Notes: generated from the letters alone by a model not told the origin. Shown: positions 53,025 through 61,405, counted from the first letter of the stretch. The stretch is 64,000 bases of DNA from Lysinibacillus irui (GCF_028877475.1 NZ_CP113527.1:1915501-1979500); one strand, 5' to 3'. A program made the numbers and translations.

Positions 53025-54317
53025 TCAAGGGGTTAATCTATTGATGTCTCGCGGGAAAGCACTTGCCTCCCGAACGTTCGTTAATCCAAGGAGTTTTGCT
53101 GTTAAACGTTCCAGACCAATAGCAAAACCTCCATGCGGTGGCACACCATATTTGAATGTGTTTAAATAATTTTGGAAGTTTTCCTCGTTAAGTCCTTGTT
53201 CTCTGAATGATGCTACAAGCATTTCATATTCGTGAATTCGTTCGCCACCAGATGTGATTTCAAGACCTTTAAATAAGAGGTCAAAAGATTTAGTTAATCC
53301 ATTTTCTGCAGGCATTGTATACATTGGTCTATTTTCTTTGGGGTACTCTGTAATAAAGACAAATTCACTCCCCGTCGTTTCTTTTATATAGTTTGCAATC
53401 AGTTTTTCTCCTTCAGTATTGAGGTCACCTTCTGGCATTTCTTTTTTATAACACTTCTTTAAAATTTCTCTAGCTTCATATAATGTTAGTTTTGGAATAT
53501 CAGTTATAGTGGGGACCTCAATTTTCAAAAGCTTTAACTCGTTTTCATTTTTTTCTTTTACTTTTTCAAACATAAATTTTATAACTTCAGTTTCTAGCAC
53601 CATTAATTCTTCATAATCTTCTATAAAAGCCATTTCAAGATCCAGAGAGATATATTCATTTAAATGTCTTGAAGAGTTGTGCTCTTCCGCACGGAAAACA
53701 GGACCCATTTCAAATACACGCTCAAGACCTGAAGCCACCATCATTTGTTTATAAAATTGAGGGGATTGTGCAAGGAATGCTTCTTTCCCAAAATAATTTA
53801 ATTTAAAAACATTGGCGCCACCCTCCGCACCTTGAGAAACAATTTTGGGTGTAAAAATTCTGATAAAACCCATATTTGTTAAATATTCACGAAATGCCTC
53901 TTCAAGAGTTGATTTTATTTTAAAAATTGAAGCTATTTTTTCATGACGGAGTGATAATACCCGATGATTTAAAAGGTTCTCAAGTCCTGTGTTTACTTCT
54001 TTTTTATTTACTTCAAAAGGAAGTAAACTATTTTTGTTAATCACTTTTACTGACTTTAGAAGCAGTTCAATGCCAAGTCCTGTTTTATTTGTTGAAACGA
54101 CTTCTCCGATAGCTTCGATAACACTTTCTGTTTCGATAATGATGCCAGCAAGTTCTCCTTCTAAAACACATTGCAGTTCACCAGTTCGCTCTCTTATCAC
54201 TAAAAAACTGATATTTCCAAGGTGCCTTACTTTTTTTACCCAGCCTTGGACTTTTACCGTTTCTCCCACTTTTTTTATACACTCGTTGGCAAGTGTACGT
54301 TTTAGATTTGTATGCAT
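53025..54317 (-). CDS. archaeal-type aspartate/asparagine-tRNA ligase under T-box control
   Basis: 430 residues from ATG 54317, 8 nt after GGGAGG. An OB anticodon domain (about 5-110, VKVQGWVKKVRHLGNISF) is followed by a class II core: motif 2 FRAEEHNSSRHLNEY and motif 3 GFAIGLERL. SQGAEGGANVFKLNYFGKEA and FLAQSPQFYKQMM are typical of the archaeal-type AspRS/AsnRS branch (AspRS2). It may charge tRNA-Asn or both tRNA-Asp and tRNA-Asn. An additional in-frame start at 54377, after AAGGAGG, would add 20 residues with six Asp. Bacteria of this type also have standard AspS and AsnS, so this is probably an accessory ligase. Confidence 0.85.
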   Translation of the reverse strand: MHTNLKRTLANECIKKVGETVKVQGWVKKVRHLGNISFLVIRERTGELQCVLEGELAGIIIETESVIEAIGEVVSTNKTGLGIELLLKSVKVINKNSLLPFEVNKKEVNTGLENLLNHRVLSLRHEKIASIFKIKSTLEEAFREYLTNMGFIRIFTPKIVSQGAEGGANVFKLNYFGKEAFLAQSPQFYKQMMVASGLERVFEMGPVFRAEEHNSSRHLNEYISLDLEMAFIEDYEELMVLETEVIKFMFEKVKEKNENELKLLKIEVPTITDIPKLTLYEAREILKKCYKKEMPEGDLNTEGEKLIANYIKETTGSEFVFITEYPKENRPMYTMPAENGLTKSFDLLFKGLEITSGGERIHEYEMLVASFREQGLNEENFQNYLNTFKYGVPPHGGFAIGLERLTAKLLGLTNVREASAFPRDINRLTP

Positions 54318-54383
54318 GATGGTTACCTCCCAAATTTTTAATCCTTTTATTTTTTTATCATCATCGTCATCATCCACGGACAC

Positions 54384-54640
54384 TCACCTCCTTAAAATAA
54401 AAAAGCTCCCGCCCCTGACATTTGTCAGGGACGAGAGCCTATCTCGCGGTACCACCCTAATTGCTGCATATGTAGCCAACTCATTGCTTTTAACGGTTGC
54501 AAACCGTCTATCCTTACTTATTTCAGGATACCACTCACAGATGTCTTTCAATCATTGTTTAACACAATCTTTTCAGCTACCGATTGCTCTCTTTCGTTAA
54601 AGGGAATGACATACTTATTCTGTTCTTCGTTTTTTAAATA
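54384..54640 (-). ncRNA. T-box leader riboswitch of the tRNA-ligase gene
   Basis: AGGGTGGTACCGCG (minus strand, 54443-54456) is the canonical T-box sequence. Upstream is a stem I with an AGAGAG element and CAATC/GATTG distal stem. Downstream GGCTCTCGTCCCTGACA with its inverse TGTCAGGGGCGGGAGC and a T run (54437-54396) is the terminator, which competes with the antiterminator. Uncharged tRNA binding should permit readthrough. Candidate specifier codons in the stem I loop are GAC or AAC/AAT; I cannot decide between Asp and Asn. Confidence 0.93.
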
Positions 54641-54783
54641 TTTGAAATTTATTATAGTCATACTTTTTTGTATTTTCAATAAAATTATTGGATTTTGCTA
54701 ATAAATTTTTTAATGTGACCCCCAAATAGGGACCTTATTGTAGAAAAGTCCCTATAGTTCAAGTGGATTTTTTCACAAACTAG

Positions 54784-55797
54784 TCACCTTAGTTTCACAC
54801 TATAATACCTCATTGCTTTAGGAATTCCCTTAATTTCAAAAACTCCATTATAAATTAGGCTTCTCACTCTATACTCTATAAAAACATCGCCTAATTGATT
54901 GTGCTGTCCATAAACTTCCCCGATTAACCTTGCAGATTTCATAAAGTCTTTTTCACTTTGCTTAGCATGCAAATGTTGTGCCGTATTGACAATAAAATCA
55001 TCCAAGTAATCTTCATTAACCGTATTAATTTTGTTATTTTCCCAAATCCTCACCAAACCTTTTGATTCTGCTAATGCGATCCATTCTTTTTCAAATCGTG
55101 TTCTATCCTCATCAGTTATTGGTGCTGATAATTTTTCATGATAGATTTTGTTTAAGTGTTCACCGTTTACTTCGCCCGTATGGATATCTAAACACCCAAA
55201 TTCAGGTGTGTTAAATAATTCCTGAAAAGCAAATGTAGTATTGATCACGAAAATCTTATTCTTTTTTTCTTTGAGCAAGTATAAAAGATAGCGTAAGCCA
55301 GTTTGCTCATTTGCATTTTCAGCAGTCCATATAACAATAGGGGTCTCATTGCTTAAACCATCTATTTCTACAAGTGTTTTTGAAAATCTATTTTCGTACT
55401 CTTCCTCAAGATAGTCATCGGAATAATTAAGATGGTCCTTCAACCATTCATGTCTGTACTTACGACCAACCTCTTGATGAAGTGCCCAAATAGGACCAAC
55501 AGAAAAGAAATCGGGAAATCCGATTACTTTATTCTCACGCCCTAATCCTACTCGTAAAGAACCAGCAGGAGATTCGCCAAACACAATATGGACTGTTGAA
55601 TAATCTCGCTCAACATGATTGCTATTTTGTACAACTTCAAAAAATAGATGGTATAAAGAATTTAATTGTTCTAACATTTCCTCTGGTGAATTCTTTGATT
55701 CCTGCATCACTTTTATTCGCAACATCATGCTTAATAAAAGGTTCTTTGCTTCGCTACCGCTTAAATCTTTTATTGATTTATGTATCTCTTCTAACAC
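54784..55797 (-). CDS. DUF1835 / DUF3658 domain protein
   Basis: 337 residues from GTG 55797, after GAGGTGAATTTTA. VHIVFGESPAGSLRVGLGREN, then VIGFPDFFSVGPIWAL, is the DUF1835 start (about 67-190); RYYSVKLR closes a DUF3658-like C-terminal region. An extra helical segment (1-60) stands in front. Function unknown. A truncated frame overlaps its first codons, so it was once translationally coupled to an upstream gene that is now lost. Confidence 0.82.
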   Translation of the reverse strand: MLEEIHKSIKDLSGSEAKNLLLSMMLRIKVMQESKNSPEEMLEQLNSLYHLFFEVVQNSNHVERDYSTVHIVFGESPAGSLRVGLGRENKVIGFPDFFSVGPIWALHQEVGRKYRHEWLKDHLNYSDDYLEEEYENRFSKTLVEIDGLSNETPIVIWTAENANEQTGLRYLLYLLKEKKNKIFVINTTFAFQELFNTPEFGCLDIHTGEVNGEHLNKIYHEKLSAPITDEDRTRFEKEWIALAESKGLVRIWENNKINTVNEDYLDDFIVNTAQHLHAKQSEKDFMKSARLIGEVYGQHNQLGDVFIEYRVRSLIYNGVFEIKGIPKAMRYYSVKLR

Positions 55798-55939
55798 TAA
55801 AATTCACCTCGTTATTTATTGTTTCTTTGCGACCTACAAGATGCTCAACAGGCGGAGCAATAGGCACTGCTTCAACTAAAATATTAGCAATATTTTTAGC
55901 ACCAGCTTTTGAAATAGTAAAGCATAGTTCATCTTCTTC
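55778..55939 (-). pseudogene. C-terminal fragment of an unknown gene
   Basis: A start-less frame reads PLNQWIEEDELCFTISKAGA, then KNIANILVEAVPIAPPVEHL, and ends at 55778, overlapping the DUF1835 start. Its upstream end meets the 21-bp repeat array exactly, so the array or a deletion removed its N-terminal part. Confidence 0.55.
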
Positions 55940-56256
55940 TATCCACTGGTTTAAGGGCTATCCTTCACTTTCAGGGTTCTATCCATCGCTTTGAGGGTTC
56001 TATCCCTCGCTTTGAGCATTTTATCCACCACTTTTTGATGGTTATCCCTCAATTCAGGGTTTCTATCCACTGGTTTAAGGACTATCCTTCACTTTCAGGG
56101 TTCTATCCATCGCTTTGAGCATTTTATCCACCACTTTTTGATGGTTATCCTTCAATTCAGGGTTTCTATCCGCTGGTTTAAGTGCTATCCTTCACTTTGA
56201 GCATTTTATCCACCACTTTTTGATGGTTATCCTTCAATTCCAAGGTTCTATCCGCC
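55940..56256. repeat. 21-bp minisatellite with a three-level higher-order structure
   Basis: TATCC recurs 16 times at 55940, 55959, 55980, 56001, 56022, 56043, 56064, 56083, 56104, 56125, 56146, 56167, 56186, 56207, 56228 and 56249. Intervals are 21 bp except 19 bp in each ACTGG/GCTGG-type unit. The array forms three blocks of 124, 103 and 82 bp; each block is one 21-bp unit shorter than the one before. Consensus unit TATCCxTCxCTTTxAGGGTTC. Confidence 0.92.
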
Positions 56257-56617
56257 AATAATAAGGTAGGATACAATTGAACCCATTTCGCAACAGAGTG
56301 AGAACATAACTTTTTAAATGCACTTTTATATTTTACATGATTCTGGAATAAAAAAACAATTTTCCTAAACATGAGGCAGAGTTTCTCACCTTGAAAGCCT
56401 ACGTTTAAGTCAAAAGTACATTAATTATAATTTATCTTAATTAAACGCCGCATTTTTTAGAAAAGATTTGTCCTTTTTTATTTTGATTCAAATTTATGGA
56501 GTAACATCTATTAAGGCTTCTAAAGAGTTCGAATAGTTTTATAATTTTTGGAACCTTTGTTATTTCTTTGCGTCAAACTTGCGAGTTATATCATTAATTT
56601 TGAAAGGGGAAATAGGA
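56257..56617. other. intergenic region before the lipoprotein gene
   Basis: The minus-strand frame 56178-56372 (MFRKIVFLF..) runs into the repeat array and has no ribosome site; I do not accept it as a gene. The rest is AT-rich with no clear signal. Confidence 0.35.
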
Positions 56618-57010
56618 GTGTTGAAAAATGCAATCATTTCAGGGGTTTTATTTAGTTCAATTATGTTGGTTGGCTGTAATGGAGAATCAGAAGTCGAAGA
56701 GATAGATGTTTCTGAGAATAAGGAAAATGATGCAAATTTATCACCAGAATCAAGTTTTTTTTCAGAAGTACATAATGAAATAATGGGATCTATTCCAGAA
56801 CAAACGAATCTTAATAGCGAGTCAATAGGTGCAATAATGGTCGATGGTAATTTTAAAGATTTGACTGTATCCGTAAGTTTTCCGAAGGATGTAAAAGTTG
56901 CTGATACGTTAATTCAACAAATTGTGGAGGATTCTATAAAGAAAGTTTCGGAAAAAGAAAAGGTCACAATAAGCAAAGAACATATAACAATAAAAATTGA
57001 GAAATACTAA
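56618..57010 (+). CDS. small lipoprotein
   Basis: 130 residues from GTG 56618 (8 nt after AAAGGGG). Signal sequence MLKNAIISGVLFSSIMLVGC: LVGC is a lipobox, so the mature N-terminal Cys is lipidated. The following acidic stretch (ESEVEEIDVSENK) and the C-terminal domain (GAIMVDGNFKDLTVSVSFP, then KKVSEKEKVTISKEHITIKI) are small and mixed. No family recognised. Likely anchored on the outer face of the membrane. Confidence 0.7.
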   Translation: MLKNAIISGVLFSSIMLVGCNGESEVEEIDVSENKENDANLSPESSFFSEVHNEIMGSIPEQTNLNSESIGAIMVDGNFKDLTVSVSFPKDVKVADTLIQQIVEDSIKKVSEKEKVTISKEHITIKIEKY

Positions 57011-57042
57011 CGGAGAATTTCTTAAATTAATCAAAATACTAT

Positions 57043-57345
57043 TTTACATATCATGGTAAAGTGATATACTTGAATTAACTTTTATGAATGGAGGCTTCCG
57101 AATGATTGATATCCTATCTTTGAATCGTTAATTTTATACGTTCAAAGGCTCTGCTTATGCTCAGAGATAATAGGATAGATCTGTCTTTTTACGGAAACCC
57201 TTCATGATACGGTTATATACCAGGGGACATTGTCTCTGCTTTTTCTATTTTTTTTTAGAAAAAGTGTCATAAAGATGGATCCAATTGAATCATTCTATAT
57301 GTTTGGAGCATGGGCAGATTGCCTATGCTTTTTATTTTTTCGATT
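57043..57345 (+). ncRNA. structured leader with embedded 9-codon ORF and two terminators
   Basis: Promoter TTTACA (57043-57048), 16 nt, TATACT (57065-57070). Then GGAGG, a 9-codon ORF, and a three-way junction: outer stem TATCCTAT/ATAGGATA (57110-57117, 57170-57177), hairpin CTTTGAA/TTCAAAG (57118-57147) and hairpin CTCTG/CAGAG (57149-57166). Downstream are a hairpin with a T-rich tail (57221-57256) and a terminator AGCATGGGCA/TGCCTATGCT (57307-57329) with TTTTTATTTTTT. The SDR start at 57414 follows. Confidence 0.7.
57102..57131 (+). CDS. 9-codon leader peptide
   Basis: ATG 57102 lies 7 nt after GGAGG; the frame MIDILSLNR stops at 57129-57131. Its codons overlap the 5' arm of the outer stem and of the first hairpin, so a translating or stalled ribosome would change folding. 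This is the layout of a translation-attenuation leader; the inducing signal is unknown. Confidence 0.65.
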   Translation: MIDILSLNR

Positions 57346-57413
57346 TTGTTTTCTTGTAATAATTGGAATTAATTGCAGCCTAACAAAATAGGATGAAGCG
57401 GAGGAGATTCTTA

Positions 57414-58286
57414 ATGACAGGAAATCATATTAAAACGGCACGAGTTTGGTTTATTACCGGTGCTAGTAGTGGATTGGGATATGAATTTACGAAAAGAGCT
57501 TTGGAGTTAGGGGATAAGGTAGTTGGAGTTGCTCGAAATATTGAAAAACTGAAGGAGTTACAAAGCCAATTTGAAGGAAGGTTGTTGCCCTTAAGACTTG
57601 ATGTTACGAATAGAAGCGATGTTTTTGCTACAGTAAAAGAAGCTATTAAACATTTTGGACAAATTGATATTGTCATAAACAATGCAGGTAATATGACTTT
57701 AGGAATGATTGAAGAATTTAAGGAAGAAGAAGTAAGAAGTCAAATGGAAACGAACTTTTTTGGAGCAGTTTGGGTTTGCCAAGCAGTCATGCCTTACTTA
57801 AGGGGGCAAGGTTCAGGTCATATTATTCAAATATCTAGTATCGGTGGACTCATTACAGGCCCTATGTCAGGAGTTTACAGTGCTAGTAAATTTGCTTTAG
57901 AGGGGTTGAGCGAGGCTTTAGCACAGGAAGCTGCTCATTTTGGAATAAAAGTAACGATAGTAGAACCTGGGGGATACTGGACGAATCTTTATTTAAAAAT
58001 GGGCTTCACTACACAGAAACTAGAATATGATTCATTACGTGAGGAATTGGCTAAACAAAATGCAACAGAGTCCGTTGATAGTGCTCCTAAGTTGGCGGCC
58101 GAAGCTATTGTGAAACTAGTTAATTGTGAAAATCCGCCTCTTCGATTAATTCTAGGAAGCGTTGTCTACGATTTAGCTATTGAAAATGCGGAAAAACGGA
58201 TTGCCATATGGCAGGATTGGGAATCAGTCAGTCGATCTGCGGAACATGCTATACCTGCACCAGATGGCTATGGAATGATCGAATAG
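57414..58286 (+). CDS. SDR family oxidoreductase
   Basis: 290 residues from ATG 57414, 9 nt after GGAGGAG. WFITGASSGLGYEFTKRALELG for NADP binding, NNAGNMTLG, SSIGGLITGPMSGVYSASKFALEG with the catalytic Tyr and Lys (YSASK), and a C-terminal region typical of the classical (TGxSSGLG) SDRs acting on ketones or sugars. It is preceded by the structured leader, so expression likely depends on antitermination. Substrate unknown. Confidence 0.87.
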   Translation: MTGNHIKTARVWFITGASSGLGYEFTKRALELGDKVVGVARNIEKLKELQSQFEGRLLPLRLDVTNRSDVFATVKEAIKHFGQIDIVINNAGNMTLGMIEEFKEEEVRSQMETNFFGAVWVCQAVMPYLRGQGSGHIIQISSIGGLITGPMSGVYSASKFALEGLSEALAQEAAHFGIKVTIVEPGGYWTNLYLKMGFTTQKLEYDSLREELAKQNATESVDSAPKLAAEAIVKLVNCENPPLRLILGSVVYDLAIENAEKRIAIWQDWESVSRSAEHAIPAPDGYGMIE

Positions 58287-58301
58287 AAAATAACGATGAA
58301 T

Positions 58302-58338
58302 GGGCGTAATTCTACAATAAGAATTACGTCTATTTTAT
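58302..58338 (+). terminator. dispersed-family hairpin terminator
   Basis: GGGCGTAATTCT and AGAATTACGTCT (one wobble), then ATTTTA. Confidence 0.7.
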
Positions 58339-58410
58339 ATAAAAAGTGACAATAAATTGGATTGTTATATAAAATAGATAGTGATTATTGGTTAAAGGGG
58401 ATACGCACTC

Positions 58411-58860
58411 ATGAAAAATATTTTTAATTCTATACATTCAGTAGAAGTATTAAAGCGTATTGATCAATTAACTCCAAATGCGCACCCACAATGGGGAAAA
58501 ATGAATGTTGCACAAATGCTAGCGCATTGTTCGGCTTTTCAAGATATTGCCATGGGAAATTCCTTTCCACCAAGAGGGTGGCTAGGAATAATAGTAGGAA
58601 GGTTTGCGAAGCCAATTATGTACAATGACAAGACACTACCTCGTAATATGTCTACTATTCCAACGATTTTGATTGCAGATGTTAGAGATTTTGAACGAGA
58701 AAAAGAACAGCTTAAACAAAAAATAATCCTATTCCAAAATAACGGACCAGAGAAATGCACCACGCATCCTCATCCTTTTTTCGGTAAACTCACTTCTGAG
58801 CAATGGGGCATAGGAGTGTACAAGCACCTTGACCATCATCTTACACAGTTTGGGGTTTAA
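58411..58860 (+). CDS. DUF1569 family protein (DinB-like)
   Basis: 149 residues; AAAGGGGATACGCACTC before the ATG. QLTPNAHPQWGKMNVAQMLAHCSAFQDIAMG and the C-terminal KLTSEQWGIGVYKHLDHHLTQFG fit DUF1569, a DinB-related four-helix family with a His-rich end. No reaction known. Followed by a long gap and a minus-strand gene. Confidence 0.82.
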   Translation: MKNIFNSIHSVEVLKRIDQLTPNAHPQWGKMNVAQMLAHCSAFQDIAMGNSFPPRGWLGIIVGRFAKPIMYNDKTLPRNMSTIPTILIADVRDFEREKEQLKQKIILFQNNGPEKCTTHPHPFFGKLTSEQWGIGVYKHLDHHLTQFGV

Positions 58861-58950
58861 ATAGGGGACAAATGGGCGAATGTTAATTCAAAAGTAGCCA
58901 AAAGAATAAATTCTAAATAGCTACTTCGAATGCCGTACTATGAATCCTTT

Positions 58951-59442
58951 TTAATTTTTTAATACTAAGTTATTCGGAGTTGTTTTAATAAACTTCGTGA
59001 ATATAAAACGTACAAGTGGGCCCATAACGATAAGTTGCAATGGGTATGCTACAATGAAATTTTTACCAAACACTGAGAGGTAATCCTTGATTATCGAGTT
59101 GGAGGAAAAACCATTGTGAACATAACTTATGACTAAGCCGTATATGGACATGAAAAAGGCCATTCCAATAACCATACATGTGGAGATGGTTAAAACCTTA
59201 AAAAGCATATTATTCGTATTAGCTGTGAATCGAAAAGCTATTTTTTGTGCTACAGGTCCAACAAGGTACAAGTCAAGAATGATGGCAACCATAAACCCTA
59301 AAATAAAGTCAGTAATTCCTCCAAAAAAAGAAATTTGTCCAAATGTATCATTAAGGTAAAAATTATAAAGTGTCATAACAAGTACCATTCCAAAACACAT
59401 TATTAAACCAAAATAGAGACTTTCTTTTCTAGTAGTGGGCAT
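58951..59442 (-). CDS. DUF2798 family membrane protein
   Basis: 163 residues, four helices in two DUF2798 repeats: KESLYFGLIMCFGMVLVMTLYNF and TISTCMVIGMAFFMSIYGLVIS, each with the N-terminal helix and a following RF-type segment (KIAFRFTANT, PLVRFIFTKF). Function unknown. CAGAAAGGAGTGTTAATAG precedes the ATG. Confidence 0.82.
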   Translation of the reverse strand: MPTTRKESLYFGLIMCFGMVLVMTLYNFYLNDTFGQISFFGGITDFILGFMVAIILDLYLVGPVAQKIAFRFTANTNNMLFKVLTISTCMVIGMAFFMSIYGLVISYVHNGFSSNSIIKDYLSVFGKNFIVAYPLQLIVMGPLVRFIFTKFIKTTPNNLVLKN

Positions 59443-59586
59443 CTATTAACACTCCTTTCTGTTACTTAAGTTAGTATATAGATTTGAAAAATGCCTCGTA
59501 AGTGACATTTTTGTGACAGTTGAAAGGATGAATTAATTTTCTGCACCACTATACCTGCAATAATCTAGCACTGTAAAAAGGTTAAA

Positions 59587-60234
59587 CTAGTATTTAACCT
59601 TCAATCCTAGTAATGAAGCAAAGCCTATCGCTTGTTCGGAAGAGACTTCACACCCGTTTAAACTTTCGGGCGTTACTTGCAGTCTTTTAAATGTACATGT
59701 ACTTATGTCGATCCCTTTTAATGAAGTTTGAGAGAAATCGGCATCATTTAAATCACTTTCATGAAAGGCCACTTTATTGAGTAAACAATCATAAAAATTG
59801 GCACCTTGTAGCTTGGTGTTATCGAATAGTACTTGTTTGAAACGTACTTCAGGGAAATTGCATAAGTTGGCAATACAATGTTCAAAAGATACATTGCCGA
59901 GGTTAGCTTCAGTAAAATTCAACCCCAATAGTTTACAGTTTTTAAAAGCCACTCGATGGATGATACCTTCACTTAAGTTTGAGTTCGATAAATCACAGTT
60001 CTCAAAAATGACATCCGTTAAATCAATTTTTTTAAAGGTACAATTAATAAATGTGACATTTTTAAAGATAACTTTAGAGACGATTAATCGTTCAACATCT
60101 TCATGCTCAATGACAGTATCAGCGATCATGCAATTTGTTAAATAAGGTTCTTCCTCATAAAAAATATCCTGAAAATTTGCCTTTTCAAGATTTGTCGGTA
60201 TTGTAGGTGATGTAATTTTGAAATTGTATGCCAT
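59587..60234 (-). CDS. pentapeptide-repeat protein, Qnr-like
   Basis: 215 residues from ATG 60234, 9 nt after AAAGGA. About 25 consecutive pentapeptides with the A(D/N)LxX pattern (VIFKNVTFINCTFKKIDLTD, NLSEGIIHRVAFKNCKLLG, ANLGNVSFEHC, ADFSQTSLKGI) are followed by a short C-terminal segment ending SEQAIGFASLLGLKVKY. Length and C-terminal SxEQA..LxxLG end match Qnr proteins, which protect DNA gyrase from quinolones. Chromosomal Gram-positive members exist. The role is inferred. Confidence 0.82.
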   Translation of the reverse strand: MAYNFKITSPTIPTNLEKANFQDIFYEEEPYLTNCMIADTVIEHEDVERLIVSKVIFKNVTFINCTFKKIDLTDVIFENCDLSNSNLSEGIIHRVAFKNCKLLGLNFTEANLGNVSFEHCIANLCNFPEVRFKQVLFDNTKLQGANFYDCLLNKVAFHESDLNDADFSQTSLKGIDISTCTFKRLQVTPESLNGCEVSSEQAIGFASLLGLKVKY

Positions 60235-60293
60235 ATCAGCCCATCCTTTACATGAGATCTTAAACATTAGTATAAGGGCAAAGCGACAATAAA

Positions 60294-60316
60294 GACACCG
60301 TCTATATAACGGTGTC
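60294..60316 (-). terminator. terminator of the BASS transporter gene
   Basis: GACACCGT and ACGGTGTC (8 bp) around CTATATA; on the minus strand TTTATTGTC follows. Confidence 0.8.
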
Positions 60317-60330
60317 CTTATCGTAGATTA

Positions 60331-61278
60331 TTAAACTAGTTCATTAGAAACTCTGTTTTTCATTACAATCTTACTAAAAACAGAAGCTAGTACTTGTTGG
60401 AATAGCATGCCAAAAACGACAGGCATGGCTACTTTACCTGGAAAATATGTTGTGGCAACAATAACGCCAACAGCAATATTTCTCATCCCTCCCGTATAGA
60501 CAAAGGTAGCCATTTGTGAATAGTCTTTTAACAGATAGCGACCAATGAGAAAGGCGAAGACATAGCCTGATACAGCAAGCATCAACACTAAAAGTATAAC
60601 GAAAAATAGATGCACATTAATATCCTTTAAGTAGGGAGAAATGGCACTACTATTTATTAAAATGACTGCGAATAAACATAGCTTTGAAAAAGGAGCAAGC
60701 TTCTTGCCATATTTTTTAGGAATGTCTCCTTTTGAAAGTTCATTCACCACGATTCCTAAAATGGTAGGTAATACAATCATCCATAGTAAATTGAAGATCA
60801 GCGAGACTACATCCAATTCAATTTTTTCACCTGAAACGATATAGAGAATGAATGGCAGGATGAAAGGTGAAAGCAGCGTATCAATTAAAATAATAGACAA
60901 GCCTAATGGCATATTACCTTTGCAAATTGTAATCCAAATAACACTTGTGACGCCAGTTGGAAGGGCGACCGCTAAAACAAAGCCAACAGTCAGTAAATGG
61001 TCATCGAATAGAGTGGTGGATAAGAAATAAGCCCATAATGGCATGATTAGGTGAAGAAAAAGAATTGAAAGTAAAATGAGTACGGGATGCTTCATGAAAA
61101 TTTTGACATCTTTGAATTTCATATTTAAGCTGCTAGAGAATGTCATGAACGCAAATAGCCAGGATACGAGGAATAATAATTGATGTCCAATGCTTTCTAG
61201 GAATACACCTAAAACTAAACTTAACGGTGTCAGGATTGCAATGTATTTTTGGAGAAATACATTTAGTTTTTCTAACAT
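60331..61278 (-). CDS. bile acid:sodium symporter family (BASS) transporter
   Basis: 315 residues with nine to ten helices. The NMKFKDVKIFMKHP and ALPTGVTSVIWITICKGN segments (the second is the conserved crossover region with Na+ contacts) and EL..FVYTGGMRNIAVGVIVATTYFPGKVAMP are characteristic of the BASS family (YocS-like). It probably takes up organic anions such as pantoate or keto acids with Na+. Substrate not evident. The 9-bp stem after it is the terminator. Confidence 0.85.
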   Translation of the reverse strand: MLEKLNVFLQKYIAILTPLSLVLGVFLESIGHQLLFLVSWLFAFMTFSSSLNMKFKDVKIFMKHPVLILLSILFLHLIMPLWAYFLSTTLFDDHLLTVGFVLAVALPTGVTSVIWITICKGNMPLGLSIILIDTLLSPFILPFILYIVSGEKIELDVVSLIFNLLWMIVLPTILGIVVNELSKGDIPKKYGKKLAPFSKLCLFAVILINSSAISPYLKDINVHLFFVILLVLMLAVSGYVFAFLIGRYLLKDYSQMATFVYTGGMRNIAVGVIVATTYFPGKVAMPVVFGMLFQQVLASVFSKIVMKNRVSNELV

Positions 61279-61339
61279 ACAAAGACCTTCTTTTTTTATC
61301 TGATTTTATCACATTATTATAATATGAATCAGGACATAG

Positions 61340-61379
61340 TAGGAGTATTTACCGCAAAAAAGCAGAAGGTTTACTCCTA
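61340..61379. promoter_or_regulatory. inverted repeat upstream of the BASS gene
   Basis: TAGGAGTA (61340-61347) and TACTCCTA (61372-61379) are exact inverted copies with a 24-nt loop, in the short gap between the BASS gene and the HXXEE operon. No T run, so a termination role is doubtful. Confidence 0.35.
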
Positions 61380-61405
61380 CTTGTTGAAGGTCTAGATAAG
61401 ACTCG

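Noticed and set aside
53989..54600. 203-codon frame on the plus strand over the tRNA ligase and T-box
   Set aside because: It overlaps the conserved ligase and a canonical T-box read on the other strand; serine-rich shadow composition.
55940..56256. CRISPR array
   Set aside because: The units are joined head-to-tail with no spacers, and a 21-bp period with 19-bp variants is a minisatellite. No cas genes are present.
56178..56372. 64-codon minus-strand protein (MFRKIVFLF..)
   Set aside because: No ribosome site; its end is made of the 21-bp repeats and stops by chance.
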